In this document: positions 17,149-25,149 of the stretch, piece after piece
How positions within the stretch are numbered: the stretch's first letter is position 1
How the letters are laid out: each line of letters begins with the position of its first letter
Assembly (NCBI RefSeq): GCF_032190615.1
Contig: NZ_JAVLAT010000001.1
Coordinates: 1,372,501-1,436,500 of the forward strand
Length of the DNA stretch: 64,000 nt
From: Brucella pseudogrignonensis
Lineage (GTDB): Bacteria > Pseudomonadota > Alphaproteobacteria > Rhizobiales > Rhizobiaceae
Reading direction: 5' to 3'
Program-made: the position numbers and the translations under genes
The notes under the pieces: model-generated
Databases searched by the model: none
Seen by the model: the letters and a program-made list of their open reading frames with translations, nothing else
Told to the model about the DNA's origin: nothing

Positions 17149-18743
17149 TGATAGAGAGATTTGCGGGGAAGATCTCTTCATTAAGCGGCTGGCGCCGGGC
17201 GCTGGTCGCTTTTCTCAGTGGTGCGATTGCGACACTCACCCAACCGCCTTTTGATATTTTTATCGCCGGTTTTGTCACATTCCCACTGCTGGTCTGGCTG
17301 ATTGACGGTGCAGTACCCGATAAGGAAAAAGGTCCGATCCGTCGCTTTTTCCCGGCTGCTCTGATCGGTTGGTGGTTTGGCTTTGGCTATTTTGTATCCG
17401 GCTTGTGGTGGATCGGTACTGCGCTTCTCGTTGATGCGCAACAGTTTGCCTGGGCCATACCGCTTGCCGTTCTGGGGCTTCCCGCCTTTCTGGCGATTTT
17501 CTACGCATTGGCCGCGATGGTTGCGCGGCTTTTCTGGTCACAGGGCATCGGGCGCATTTTTGCGATGGCACTCGGCTTCGGTTTGACGGAATGGCTGCGA
17601 ACATTCGTTTTCACAGGCTTTCCGTGGAATGCGCTGGGCTATGCCGCCATGCCCACGCCAATGATGATGCAGTCGGTCGAGATTGTGGGCCTCATTGGTA
17701 TGAGCGCATTTGCAGCGCTGGTGTTTTCAGCGCCTGCTTTGCTCAGTGGCGGTCGTTTTGCCAAGACCGGGCTTGGTTTGGCCGTTGTTCTTGTCGCCAC
17801 ACATATCGGTTTTGGCGCATGGGTTTTGTCGAATGCGCCAGCGCTTGATACTGATCGGACAACGCTTTCAATTCGCATCGTTCAGCCGTCCATTTCGCAG
17901 AGCCTGAAATGGGACAACAATGAACGGCGGGCGATCTTTGATAAATTTATCGCCATGACTCAGCAGGCACCAGCAGAGGGTGCGCCGAGGCCAGATGTGG
18001 TGATTTGGCCTGAAACTGCGGTTCCCTATATTCTTTCGTCAACACCAGAAGCGCTTAAGCGCATTGCCGATGTGGTTGGCGATGACCAGGTGCTGTTGAC
18101 GGGAGCAGTGCGCGAAGAAATCGTGCCGCGCCGCGATCCGCGTTATTATAATTCTATCCTGACGATCAATGGCGACGGTAAAATCGTCGATTATACCGAT
18201 AAGGTCCATCTTGTGCCTTTTGGAGAATATCTGCCATTTGAGCGCTATCTGCGCAGTTGGGGAATGCAGGAAGTGGTCGAAATGCCCGGCGGCTTCACCG
18301 CTGCAAAGGCGCGTCATGCGATCAACGTGATGGAAGGTCAAACCTTTCTGCCGTTAATTTGCTATGAAGCAATTTTCCCTGATGAGCTTTCGTATACCGG
18401 ACGAAAGGTGACGGCGATTGTGAACGTCACCAATGATGCGTGGTATGGCGATACGCCCGGACCTTATCAACATTTCAGACAGGCGCAGGTGCGATCCGTC
18501 GAGCAAGGCCTCCCCCTCGTTCGTGCTGCCAATAATGGCATATCTGCTGTCGTAGATGCTTATGGACGAATCATTCAGGAGCTACCTCTTGACGCGGTAG
18601 GGGTAATTGATGCTTATTTGCCTGAAGAGCGTGTGCCATTTTGGGGCAGTGCGCCCAGTGGCAAACAGGCTCTTGCAATTCTGATTGTGTTATTCGCCGT
18701 ATGCGTGTGGTTGAGGTTGTCTTTCCGCAACCGTTTTCATTGA
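17148..18743 (+). CDS. lnt: Apolipoprotein N-acyltransferase Lnt
   Basis: Inner membrane enzyme that adds the third acyl chain to the N-terminal Cys of lipoproteins. 531 residues: about six to eight membrane segments in the first 220 residues, then a periplasmic nitrilase-like domain (about 235-500). The Glu-Lys-Cys triad is visible in VIWPETAVP, DKVHLVPFGEY and ICYEAIFP, and a last membrane helix (about 508-525) follows. Translation is coupled to corC through TGATG. Confidence 0.96.
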   Translation: MIERFAGKISSLSGWRRALVAFLSGAIATLTQPPFDIFIAGFVTFPLLVWLIDGAVPDKEKGPIRRFFPAALIGWWFGFGYFVSGLWWIGTALLVDAQQFAWAIPLAVLGLPAFLAIFYALAAMVARLFWSQGIGRIFAMALGFGLTEWLRTFVFTGFPWNALGYAAMPTPMMMQSVEIVGLIGMSAFAALVFSAPALLSGGRFAKTGLGLAVVLVATHIGFGAWVLSNAPALDTDRTTLSIRIVQPSISQSLKWDNNERRAIFDKFIAMTQQAPAEGAPRPDVVIWPETAVPYILSSTPEALKRIADVVGDDQVLLTGAVREEIVPRRDPRYYNSILTINGDGKIVDYTDKVHLVPFGEYLPFERYLRSWGMQEVVEMPGGFTAAKARHAINVMEGQTFLPLICYEAIFPDELSYTGRKVTAIVNVTNDAWYGDTPGPYQHFRQAQVRSVEQGLPLVRAANNGISAVVDAYGRIIQELPLDAVGVIDAYLPEERVPFWGSAPSGKQALAILIVLFAVCVWLRLSFRNRFH

Positions 18744-18861
18744 CATGGCCATTTTGTTAAGTTGTTATATTCGGGCGGTGATGGTTTTTTTCGAAAACCA
18801 GTCTGACTACCTCCCACAATGATTATTATCTCTGTTTTTTTGAACAGACCATGAATGAAAG

Positions 18862-18878
18862 CTCGCGGTCGCGAGGAG
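18862..18878 (+). promoter_or_regulatory. Hairpin overlapping the ribosome binding site of the XRE regulator gene
   Basis: CTCGC (18862-18866) pairs with GCGAG (18871-18875) around GGTC. The ribosome binding sequence GAGGAG (18873-18878) shares bases with the right arm, 9 bases before the ATG at 18888. The stem could lower translation. It is short, and its role is inference. Confidence 0.35.
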
Positions 18879-18887
18879 TGAAACTGT

Positions 18888-19298
18888 ATGATTGAGAATA
18901 AGAAGAAGCCCAACCCCATCGACGTGCATGTGGGCAGCCGCATTCGTCTTCGCCGCAATATGTTGGGCCTCAGTCAGGAAAAATTAGGTGAAAGCCTAGG
19001 AATTACTTTCCAGCAGATTCAAAAATATGAAAAAGGCACCAACCGCGTTGGCGCGAGCCGTCTTCAAGCGATTTCGGCCATTCTGACTGTACCAGTATCG
19101 TTCTTTTTTGAAGACGCGCCGGGTTCTTCGGTCACGCAGGCGGGTTTCGCGGAAGACAATGAAGCGACTTATGTTGTCGATTTCCTCAACTCGAACGAAG
19201 GCGTTCAACTGACCCGTGCATTTACGAAGATTTCTGATCCAAAAGTTCGTCGGAAAATTATTGATCTTGTGAAGTCGCTCGCCGCAGAGGGTGAATAA
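18888..19298 (+). CDS. XRE family transcriptional regulator, PraR-like
   Basis: 136 residues. Residues about 13-70 form a Cro/C1-type helix-turn-helix (VGSRIRLRRNMLGLSQEKLG, then GITFQQIQKYEKGTNRVGASRL), followed by a short helical tail. The lnt-XRE-metK position and sequence resemble the Rhizobiales regulator PraR, known in Rhizobium and Azorhizobium to repress quorum sensing, biofilm or host-interaction genes. That identity is from memory of the context. A hairpin covers its ribosome binding site (18862-18878). Confidence 0.88.
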   Translation: MIENKKKPNPIDVHVGSRIRLRRNMLGLSQEKLGESLGITFQQIQKYEKGTNRVGASRLQAISAILTVPVSFFFEDAPGSSVTQAGFAEDNEATYVVDFLNSNEGVQLTRAFTKISDPKVRRKIIDLVKSLAAEGE

Positions 19299-19371
19299 CG
19301 CAGTTTTGTTCGCAAACGGGCATGCCGGAAGGATTTTTTCTGTCATCTTGGCCTTGCAACAAGAATATGCA

Positions 19372-19400
19372 TTGACGGTTTAATCCTAACTTCGCTAACA
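19372..19400 (+). promoter_or_regulatory. Candidate promoter of metK
   Basis: TTGACG (19372-19377), a 17-base spacer and CTAACA (19395-19400) resemble an alphaproteobacterial vegetative promoter. The implied leader of about 85 bases contains an imperfect GC-rich hairpin, GCCCGGACC with GGTTCCGGGC (19410-19437). Confidence 0.4.
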
Positions 19401-19494
19401 CAATGTTGTGCCCGGACCATAGACAGAGGTTCCGGGCGCTACTGTGTTTCCATGGCGGATATTTCATCCGTTGGATTTTCAAGAGGGGTTACCC

Positions 19495-20760
19495 GTGTCG
19501 CGCAGTTCTTATCTCTTCACCAGCGAATCGGTGTCTGAAGGTCATCCGGACAAGGTTTGCGATCGTATTTCCGATGAAATCGTAGACATGATCTATAAGG
19601 AAGCGCGCCGTACCGGCGTTGATCCCTGGTCTGTTCGTGTCGCATGCGAAACGCTTGCCACTACCAATCGTGTGGTCATTGCTGGCGAAGTCCGCGTGCC
19701 TGAAACTTTCCTGAAGAAGAATAAGGACGGCACAATCGCGCATGACGCGGCGGGCCATCCCCTGATTAATCCATCACGCTTCCGCTCGGCTGCGCGCAAG
19801 GCGATCCGCGAAATTGGTTACGAGCAGGATGGCTTTAACTGGCGCACTGTGAAAATCGATGTGTTGCTGCATCCACAATCTGCTGACATTGCGCAGGGTG
19901 TGGATAATGCTGCCGACCGTCAGGGCGAAGAAGGTGCAGGCGATCAGGGCATTATGTTCGGCTATGCTTGCCGCGAAACGCCGGATCTTATGCCAGCGCC
20001 GATCTATTATTCGCACAAGATTCTCGAAAAGCTTGCCGAAGCCCGTCACAAAGGTGAAGGCGATCCGGGCAAGCTCGGACCTGATGCGAAGAGCCAGGTG
20101 ACTGTGCGTTACGAAAACGGCAAAGCCGCTGAAGTAACGCAGATTGTGCTTTCCACGCAACATCTCGATGCCAGCTGGGATTCAAAGAAAGTTCGCTCGG
20201 TTGTAGAGCCCTACATTCGCGAAGCGCTGGGTGATCTTCCAATTGCAGCCAACTGCAACTGGTACATCAATCCGACCGGCAAGTTTGTTATTGGCGGACC
20301 AGATGGTGATGCGGGCCTTACAGGTCGCAAGATCATCGTGGATACATATGGCGGTGCAGCCCCGCATGGTGGCGGCGCATTCTCCGGAAAAGATACGACA
20401 AAGGTTGACCGTTCGGCAGCCTATGCCGCGCGCTATCTCGCCAAGAATGTGGTTGCAGCCAATCTTGCAGATCGTTGCACGATCCAGCTTTCTTACGCCA
20501 TTGGTGTTGCACAACCGCTTTCGGTCTATGTCGATCTCCATGGCACGGGCAAGGTGGATGAAGCAGCTGTCGAGGAAGCGTTGCGCAAGGTCATGGACCT
20601 CTCGCCAACCGGCATCCGCAAGCATCTTGATCTCAACAAGCCGATCTATGCCAAGACGTCGTCTTACGGTCACTTTGGCCGCAAGCCGGGTCGTGATGGT
20701 TCTTTCTCGTGGGAAAAAACCGATCTCAGCAAGGCGTTGAAGGCAGCACTTTCAGCCTGA
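19495..20760 (+). CDS. metK: S-adenosylmethionine synthetase MetK
   Basis: Makes S-adenosylmethionine from methionine and ATP. About 421 residues from a GTG start at 19495, chosen because AGAGGGG lies 6 bases upstream and the conserved N-terminus [17 protein letters not shown] begins there. An upstream in-frame ATG would add 17 unrelated residues. Other marks are [16 protein letters not shown], the P-loop-like [15 protein letters not shown] and the C-terminal [10 protein letters not shown]. It is longer than E. coli MetK (384) because of an insertion around residues 95-130, as in other Rhizobiales. Confidence 0.95.
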   Translation: MSRSSYLFTSESVSEGHPDKVCDRISDEIVDMIYKEARRTGVDPWSVRVACETLATTNRVVIAGEVRVPETFLKKNKDGTIAHDAAGHPLINPSRFRSAARKAIREIGYEQDGFNWRTVKIDVLLHPQSADIAQGVDNAADRQGEEGAGDQGIMFGYACRETPDLMPAPIYYSHKILEKLAEARHKGEGDPGKLGPDAKSQVTVRYENGKAAEVTQIVLSTQHLDASWDSKKVRSVVEPYIREALGDLPIAANCNWYINPTGKFVIGGPDGDAGLTGRKIIVDTYGGAAPHGGGAFSGKDTTKVDRSAAYAARYLAKNVVAANLADRCTIQLSYAIGVAQPLSVYVDLHGTGKVDEAAVEEALRKVMDLSPTGIRKHLDLNKPIYAKTSSYGHFGRKPGRDGSFSWEKTDLSKALKAALSA

Positions 20761-20766
20761 TTGATC

Positions 20767-20873
20767 GCATTTCCAGCAAAAGTGCGCAGCGGTTTTGCAT
20801 AGGACAATGCGAAAATGAAATAGGGAGAGCATTTCCAGCAAAATTGCGAAGCAGTTTTGCATAGGATAATGCG
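20767..20873. repeat. Two tandem copies of a 45-base palindromic extragenic repeat
   Basis: Copies at 20767-20811 and 20829-20873 run from GCATTTCCAGCAAAA to ATGCG, with outer arms GCAT/ATGC and inner arms GCAAAA/TTTTGC around a tgcGaAGC core. They differ at only about four positions. The element at 42104-42147 has the same layout with different arm sequences. Copies of this type are, from memory, frequent between genes in this group. A separate short inverted repeat (GCGGTTCC 20889-20896 and GGAACCGC 20915-20922) stands just before trmB. Confidence 0.75.
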
Positions 20874-20927
20874 TAAAAAAGAGTTAGAGCGGTTCCTATG
20901 TTACCGCTTTAACTGGAACCGCGATAA

Positions 20928-21629
20928 ATGACCGATGAATCTCATCCAGTACGCGCGGCCGGAAACTTCTTCGGTCGCCGCCACGGCAAGCCACTGCGTC
21001 CACACCAGAACAATCTGTTTGAGGATTTGCTGCCGCGCCTGAAACTCGATCTCGATACGCCTGCACCACAAGATTTGCGCACATTGTTCGATGCGCCGGT
21101 TGAAAATGTGCGCATGGAAATTGGCTTTGGTGGTGGTGAACATCTCCACCACGAGAGCGGGCGCTATCCGCAGTCTGGCTTCATTGGCGTTGAGCCTTTC
21201 GTCAACGGCATGGCCAAGATGCTGGCGGCTCTTTATGAAGCACCGCGTGCGAATCTGCGTCTTTATGATGAAGATGCGACCGATGTTCTGGATTGGTTGC
21301 CCGATGCATCGCTTGCCGGAATTGATCTTTTCTACCCTGATCCCTGGCACAAGCGCCGTCACTGGAAGCGCCGTTTTGTCAGCGATTCCAATCTCGACCG
21401 TTTCGCACGCTTGCTTAAACCCGGTGCGAAGTTCCGCTTTGCTTCCGACATTGAGCATTACGTCAACTGGACGCTGCAACACTGCCGCAGACATCCTGCT
21501 TTCGAATGGCAGGCCGAAGGTCCGGATGACTGGAACAATGCCTATGATGGCTGGCCGGGTACGCGTTATGAAGCCAAGGCTTTTCGGGAAGGACGCGTTG
21601 CTGCTTATCTTACTTTCATTCGGAAGTGA
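20928..21629 (+). CDS. trmB: tRNA (guanine-N7-)-methyltransferase TrmB
   Basis: SAM-dependent enzyme that forms m7G46 in tRNA. 233 residues. [13 protein letters not shown] is the SAM-binding motif, [19 protein letters not shown] is the TrmB signature, and [12 protein letters not shown] and [13 protein letters not shown] follow. The start ATG at 20928 lies right after an inverted repeat that may form an RNA hairpin. A terminator follows at 21704. Confidence 0.95.
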   Translation: MTDESHPVRAAGNFFGRRHGKPLRPHQNNLFEDLLPRLKLDLDTPAPQDLRTLFDAPVENVRMEIGFGGGEHLHHESGRYPQSGFIGVEPFVNGMAKMLAALYEAPRANLRLYDEDATDVLDWLPDASLAGIDLFYPDPWHKRRHWKRRFVSDSNLDRFARLLKPGAKFRFASDIEHYVNWTLQHCRRHPAFEWQAEGPDDWNNAYDGWPGTRYEAKAFREGRVAAYLTFIRK

Positions 21630-21703
21630 TCTATCTGGGATGCGGGTCTTGAAAAAATCCGTACTGGCTGGTATATAGATTTCAAATTCTTGGTCGTTTG
21701 AAC

Positions 21704-21736
21704 AAGAGTGGGCCCTCCCGGACCCGCTCTTTTTTG
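21704..21736 (+). terminator. Rho-independent terminator after trmB
   Basis: AAGAGTGGG (21704-21712) pairs with CCCGCTCTT (21723-21731) with one G-T pair, followed by a run of T. It lies about 75 bases after trmB and 33 before rimP. Confidence 0.8.
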
Positions 21737-21768
21737 TTACCTGCGACCCAGTAAAAAAGGTTTATCGA

Positions 21769-22455
21769 GTGAGCGAACACGAACAGGCAATTGAAACAGT
21801 AACCGCAGATGCCGTAACCGCAGATGAGCGTATCATTCGCGAAACGGGAATCGATGCGAAAATTGCATCTATTGTGGAGCCGGTGATCAATACGCTGGGT
21901 TTCCGTCTTGTGCGTGTGCGCCTTTCTGGCCTCAATGGTCAGACATTGCAGATCATGGCGGAACGTCCTGATGGAACGATGACTGTTGAAGATTGTGAAT
22001 TGTTGAGCCGCACCGTGGCTCCGGTTCTTGATGTGGAAGATCCGCTCAGCGGCAAGTATCATCTGGAAATTTCGTCGCCGGGGATTGATCGTCCAATGGT
22101 TCGCAAGTCCGATTTTACCGATTGGGTCGGGCATATTGCCAAGGTCGAGACGTCGATTGTGCATGAAGGTCGCAAGAAGTTTCGTGGTCGTATTGTGATT
22201 GATGAAGCGGCAGGCGCTGATTCAATCGTGATCGAAAGCGACCAGATTTCTTATGGAAATGAGCCGGTTGTTCGTATTCCATTTGACCTGATTTCTGATG
22301 CGCGTCTGGTTCTGACCGATGATCTGATCCGCGATGCGCTGCGCAAGGACAAAGCTCTGCGCGAAGGCCGTATCCCCGGTGATGATCTGGGCGATGGCGT
22401 GAGTGAGAATACGGAAGAAACAGGTTCGGCTGAATCCGAAACGGAAAACAAATAA
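21769..22455 (+). CDS. rimP: Ribosome maturation factor RimP
   Basis: Needed for maturation of the 30S subunit. 228 residues with a GTG start (MSEHEQ). The N-terminal domain (about 28-105) contains [12 protein letters not shown] and the hallmark [35 protein letters not shown]; a C-terminal SH3-like domain and an acidic Gly/Glu tail follow. It is the first gene of rimP-nusA-ylxR-infB, with nusA 66 bases on. Confidence 0.95.
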   Translation: MSEHEQAIETVTADAVTADERIIRETGIDAKIASIVEPVINTLGFRLVRVRLSGLNGQTLQIMAERPDGTMTVEDCELLSRTVAPVLDVEDPLSGKYHLEISSPGIDRPMVRKSDFTDWVGHIAKVETSIVHEGRKKFRGRIVIDEAAGADSIVIESDQISYGNEPVVRIPFDLISDARLVLTDDLIRDALRKDKALREGRIPGDDLGDGVSENTEETGSAESETENK

Positions 22456-22521
22456 GTTTCAAAGTGAGTTTCAGGCGTCCGGCTCTCAAAGAAGATCGGA
22501 TGCGCCACCAAGGAGAGACCT

Positions 22522-24132
22522 ATGGCAGTCAGTGCAAACAGGCTGGAACTTCTGCAGATCGCCGATGCGGTCGCACGTGAAAAGTCGATTGACCGTGAGA
22601 TCGTTCTTGCGGCCATGGCCGACGCGATCCAGAAGGCCGCGCGTTCGCGCTATGGTCAGGAAAGCAACATCCGTGCGGACATCAACGCGAAGTCCGGCGA
22701 GATCAAGCTGCAGCGCCTGCTCGAAGTTGTTGAGACTGTCGAAGACTACTCCACGCAGATTTCGCTGTTCACTGCGCGCGACCGTAACCCTGATGCGCAG
22801 ATTGGTGATTTCATCGCTGATCAGCTGCCGCCGATGGATTTTGGTCGTATTGCTGCCCAGTCGGCCAAGCAGGTTATCGTGCAAAAGGTGCGCGAAGCCG
22901 AGCGTGATCGCCAGTATGATGAATTCAAAGACCGCGTTGGCGAAATCGTCAATGGTACTGTCAAGCGCGTTGAATATGGCAATGTGATTGTTGATCTTGG
23001 TCGCGGCGAAGCAATTGTACGTCGTGACGAACTGATCCCACGCGAAGCATTCCGCTATGGCGACCGCATCCGCGCCTATGTTTACGATGTTCGTCGTGAA
23101 CAGCGTGGCCCGCAGGTTTTCCTGTCACGTACGCATCCATCTTTCATGGCGAAGCTTTTCACCATGGAAGTACCGGAAATCTACGACGGCATTATCGAAA
23201 TCAAGTCGGTCGCCCGTGATCCGGGTTCGCGCGCCAAGATCGCCGTTGTATCGCGTGATGCATCGATTGATCCTGTCGGTGCGTGTGTTGGTATGCGCGG
23301 CTCGCGCGTTCAGGCTGTTGTGGCTGAATTGCAGGGCGAAAAAATCGACATTATTCCATGGTCGCCAGATGCGGCTTCCTTTATCGTCAACGCGCTTCAG
23401 CCAGCTGAAGTTGCCAAGGTCGTTCTCGATGAAGATGCGGAACGTATTGAAGTTGTCGTTCCCAATGACCAATTATCATTGGCAATTGGTCGTCGCGGTC
23501 AGAACGTGCGTCTTGCGTCACAGCTGACCGGCTGGGACATCGACATCCTCACAGAAGATGAAGAGTCCGATCGTCGCCAGAAAGAATTCGCTGAGCGTTC
23601 GAACCTCTTCATGGAAGCGCTCAATGTTGACGAGATGGTTGGTCAGGTTCTGGCTTCGGAAGGCTTTGCCTCGGTTGAGGAAATTGCTTACGTCGAACCG
23701 GCTGAAATTGCTTCTATCGATGGTTTCGATGATGATACCGCTGGTGAAATTCAGGAACGCGCACGTGAATTCCTGGACCGTATCGAAAACGAACAGGATG
23801 ACCGTCGTAAGGAATTGGGCGTAGAAGATGAACTTCGTGAGCTTCCAGGCCTGACGACAGCGATGCTTGTTGCTGTTGGCGAAGATGGCGTGAAGAACAT
23901 CGAAGACTTTGCTGGCTATGCTGTTGACGACCTTGTTGGCTGGCGTGAACGCAAGGACGGCGAAACCGTTAATCATACCGGTATCCTGTCACCGTTTGAT
24001 GTGTCCCGCGTCGATGCGGAACAGATGATCCTGACTGCACGCCTCAAGGCGGGCTGGATCACCGAAGATGAGCTGGTCGCAGTTGAAAGCGACGAAGTTG
24101 AAGAAGCTGGCGAGGAAGAAGCCGCTTCGTAA
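22522..24132 (+). CDS. nusA: Transcription termination/antitermination factor NusA
   Basis: RNA polymerase-binding factor for pausing, termination and antitermination. 536 residues: N-terminal polymerase-binding domain (1 to about 130), S1 domain (about 135-200; GTVKRVEYGNVIVDLGRGEA), two KH domains (about 225-345; VGMRGSRVQAVVAELQGEKI and LAIGRRGQNVRLASQL), two C-terminal helix-hairpin repeats (about 370-510) and an acidic tail. Its ATG follows AAGGAGAGACCT. Confidence 0.96.
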   Translation: MAVSANRLELLQIADAVAREKSIDREIVLAAMADAIQKAARSRYGQESNIRADINAKSGEIKLQRLLEVVETVEDYSTQISLFTARDRNPDAQIGDFIADQLPPMDFGRIAAQSAKQVIVQKVREAERDRQYDEFKDRVGEIVNGTVKRVEYGNVIVDLGRGEAIVRRDELIPREAFRYGDRIRAYVYDVRREQRGPQVFLSRTHPSFMAKLFTMEVPEIYDGIIEIKSVARDPGSRAKIAVVSRDASIDPVGACVGMRGSRVQAVVAELQGEKIDIIPWSPDAASFIVNALQPAEVAKVVLDEDAERIEVVVPNDQLSLAIGRRGQNVRLASQLTGWDIDILTEDEESDRRQKEFAERSNLFMEALNVDEMVGQVLASEGFASVEEIAYVEPAEIASIDGFDDDTAGEIQERAREFLDRIENEQDDRRKELGVEDELRELPGLTTAMLVAVGEDGVKNIEDFAGYAVDDLVGWRERKDGETVNHTGILSPFDVSRVDAEQMILTARLKAGWITEDELVAVESDEVEEAGEEEAAS

Positions 24133-24141
24133 AGAATGGGA

Positions 24142-24188
24142 GCCGCATTATGATCGCTCTGATGCAAATCGGGCGTAAATAATGCGGC
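24142..24188. repeat. Inverted repeat between nusA and the ylxR-like gene
   Basis: GCCGCATTAT (24142-24151) and ATAATGCGGC (24179-24188) are perfect 10-base arms with 27 bases between. There is no T tract, so an RNA-processing or stabilising stem is more likely than a terminator. Confidence 0.6.
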
Positions 24189-24274
24189 ACCGCGCTCTTG
24201 TTAGAGTTTGATATTGTGATGTGGCGTTAGCTCTGCTAGGTCGCTGCCAGTTTTAGAGTTGAAAAAGGCAGTTC

Positions 24275-24916
24275 ATGGCAAAGCCAGCATTGCGTGCGGA
24301 GCAGGATATGAATGACAGAACCTGTATCGTCACACGTGAAAGTGGTTCTGCGGATGACCTGATCCGTTTTGTGGCTGGGCCTGATGGTTCAGTTGTGCCG
24401 GACTTGAAGCGTAACCTGCCGGGCAGGGGCTGTTGGGTTAAGGCAGAGCGGCGTCTGGTTGATGAAGCTGTCAAGCGCAAGCTGTTTGCGCGGGCGCTGA
24501 AAGAAGGTGTTACGCCGCAGGCGGATCTTGGCGCGCTGGTTGACCAGCTGCTGACGAAGTCCGCACTTGGCAGCTTGGCACTGGCACGCAAATCCGGTGC
24601 TGTTGCATCTGGTTCGACGAAGGTCGATCAGGCAATTCGCTCCGGACAAGCGGTGTTGGTTTTGCATGCGAAGGAAGCGGCCTCTGATGGGGTTCGCAAG
24701 CTGGATCAGGCAAGACGTGTTGTCGTGCATATGGATGGACCTCAAATCCCGGCATTCACTCTTTTCGGAGTTGAAGAAATGGATTTGGCATTTGGGGGCG
24801 GAAATGTGATACATGCAGCCGTGCTCGGCGGAAGGGCGTCAGCCGGTGTCGTGCAAAGACTGCTATTATTGCATAGCTATCGTGGCGAAAGCCCACCGAT
24901 TGAGACGGTGAGTTGA
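24275..24916 (+). CDS. RNA-binding protein of the YlxR (DUF448) family with L7Ae-like C-terminal domain
   Basis: 213 residues. The N-terminal part (about 12-90) is YlxR/DUF448: RTCIVTRESGSADDLIRFVAGPDG, then LPGRGCWVKAERRLV. The C-terminal half (about 105-200) resembles the L7Ae/L30e fold (GAVASGSTKVDQAIRSGQAVLVLHAKEA). The family always sits between nusA and infB; YlxR of other bacteria has been linked to RNase P and nucleoid-associated regulation, but no firm function is established for this fused form. ATG at 24275 (AAAGG upstream) is used; ATG at 24308 is possible. Confidence 0.88.
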   Translation: MAKPALRAEQDMNDRTCIVTRESGSADDLIRFVAGPDGSVVPDLKRNLPGRGCWVKAERRLVDEAVKRKLFARALKEGVTPQADLGALVDQLLTKSALGSLALARKSGAVASGSTKVDQAIRSGQAVLVLHAKEAASDGVRKLDQARRVVVHMDGPQIPAFTLFGVEEMDLAFGGGNVIHAAVLGGRASAGVVQRLLLLHSYRGESPPIETVS

Positions 24917-24964
24917 AACGGCGAATTAGAGCAGCAGTCCGACACTGCTGTGTTATAAATTAGT

Positions 24965-25110
24965 AGAGCGGTTCCCTTAAATCCCGACGATACGGGATCC
25001 GCTCTGGAGCATAGACCGGATAATCGGCTTGATTGGCCAAACCGGATTATGCGCTGAAGTGGATGACCGGAGCATTATCCAAAATGATTTGATTGTGTTG
25101 GATAATGCTC
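24965..25110. repeat. Cluster of palindromic elements upstream of infB
   Basis: The 233-base gap before infB holds two strong inverted repeats. AGAGCGGTTCCC (24965-24976) faces GGGATCCGCTCT (24994-25005) with one mismatch. GAGCATTATCCAA (25070-25082) faces TTGGATAATGCTC (25098-25110) perfectly. The first resembles the short repeat before trmB, so both look like dispersed extragenic palindromes. No gene is visible. Confidence 0.7.
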
Positions 25111-25149
25111 GGGTAAAGCAGCAGAAGCTGCGAAGGAAACGGAAACGTA

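Noticed and set aside
19299..19494. SAM-II riboswitch upstream of metK
   Set aside because: A GC-rich hairpin is present, but the conserved SAM-II pseudoknot sequence could not be fitted by eye.
20767..20873. CRISPR-like array between metK and trmB
   Set aside because: There are only two palindromic copies, 17 bases apart, with no spacers and no cas genes; they are extragenic repeats.
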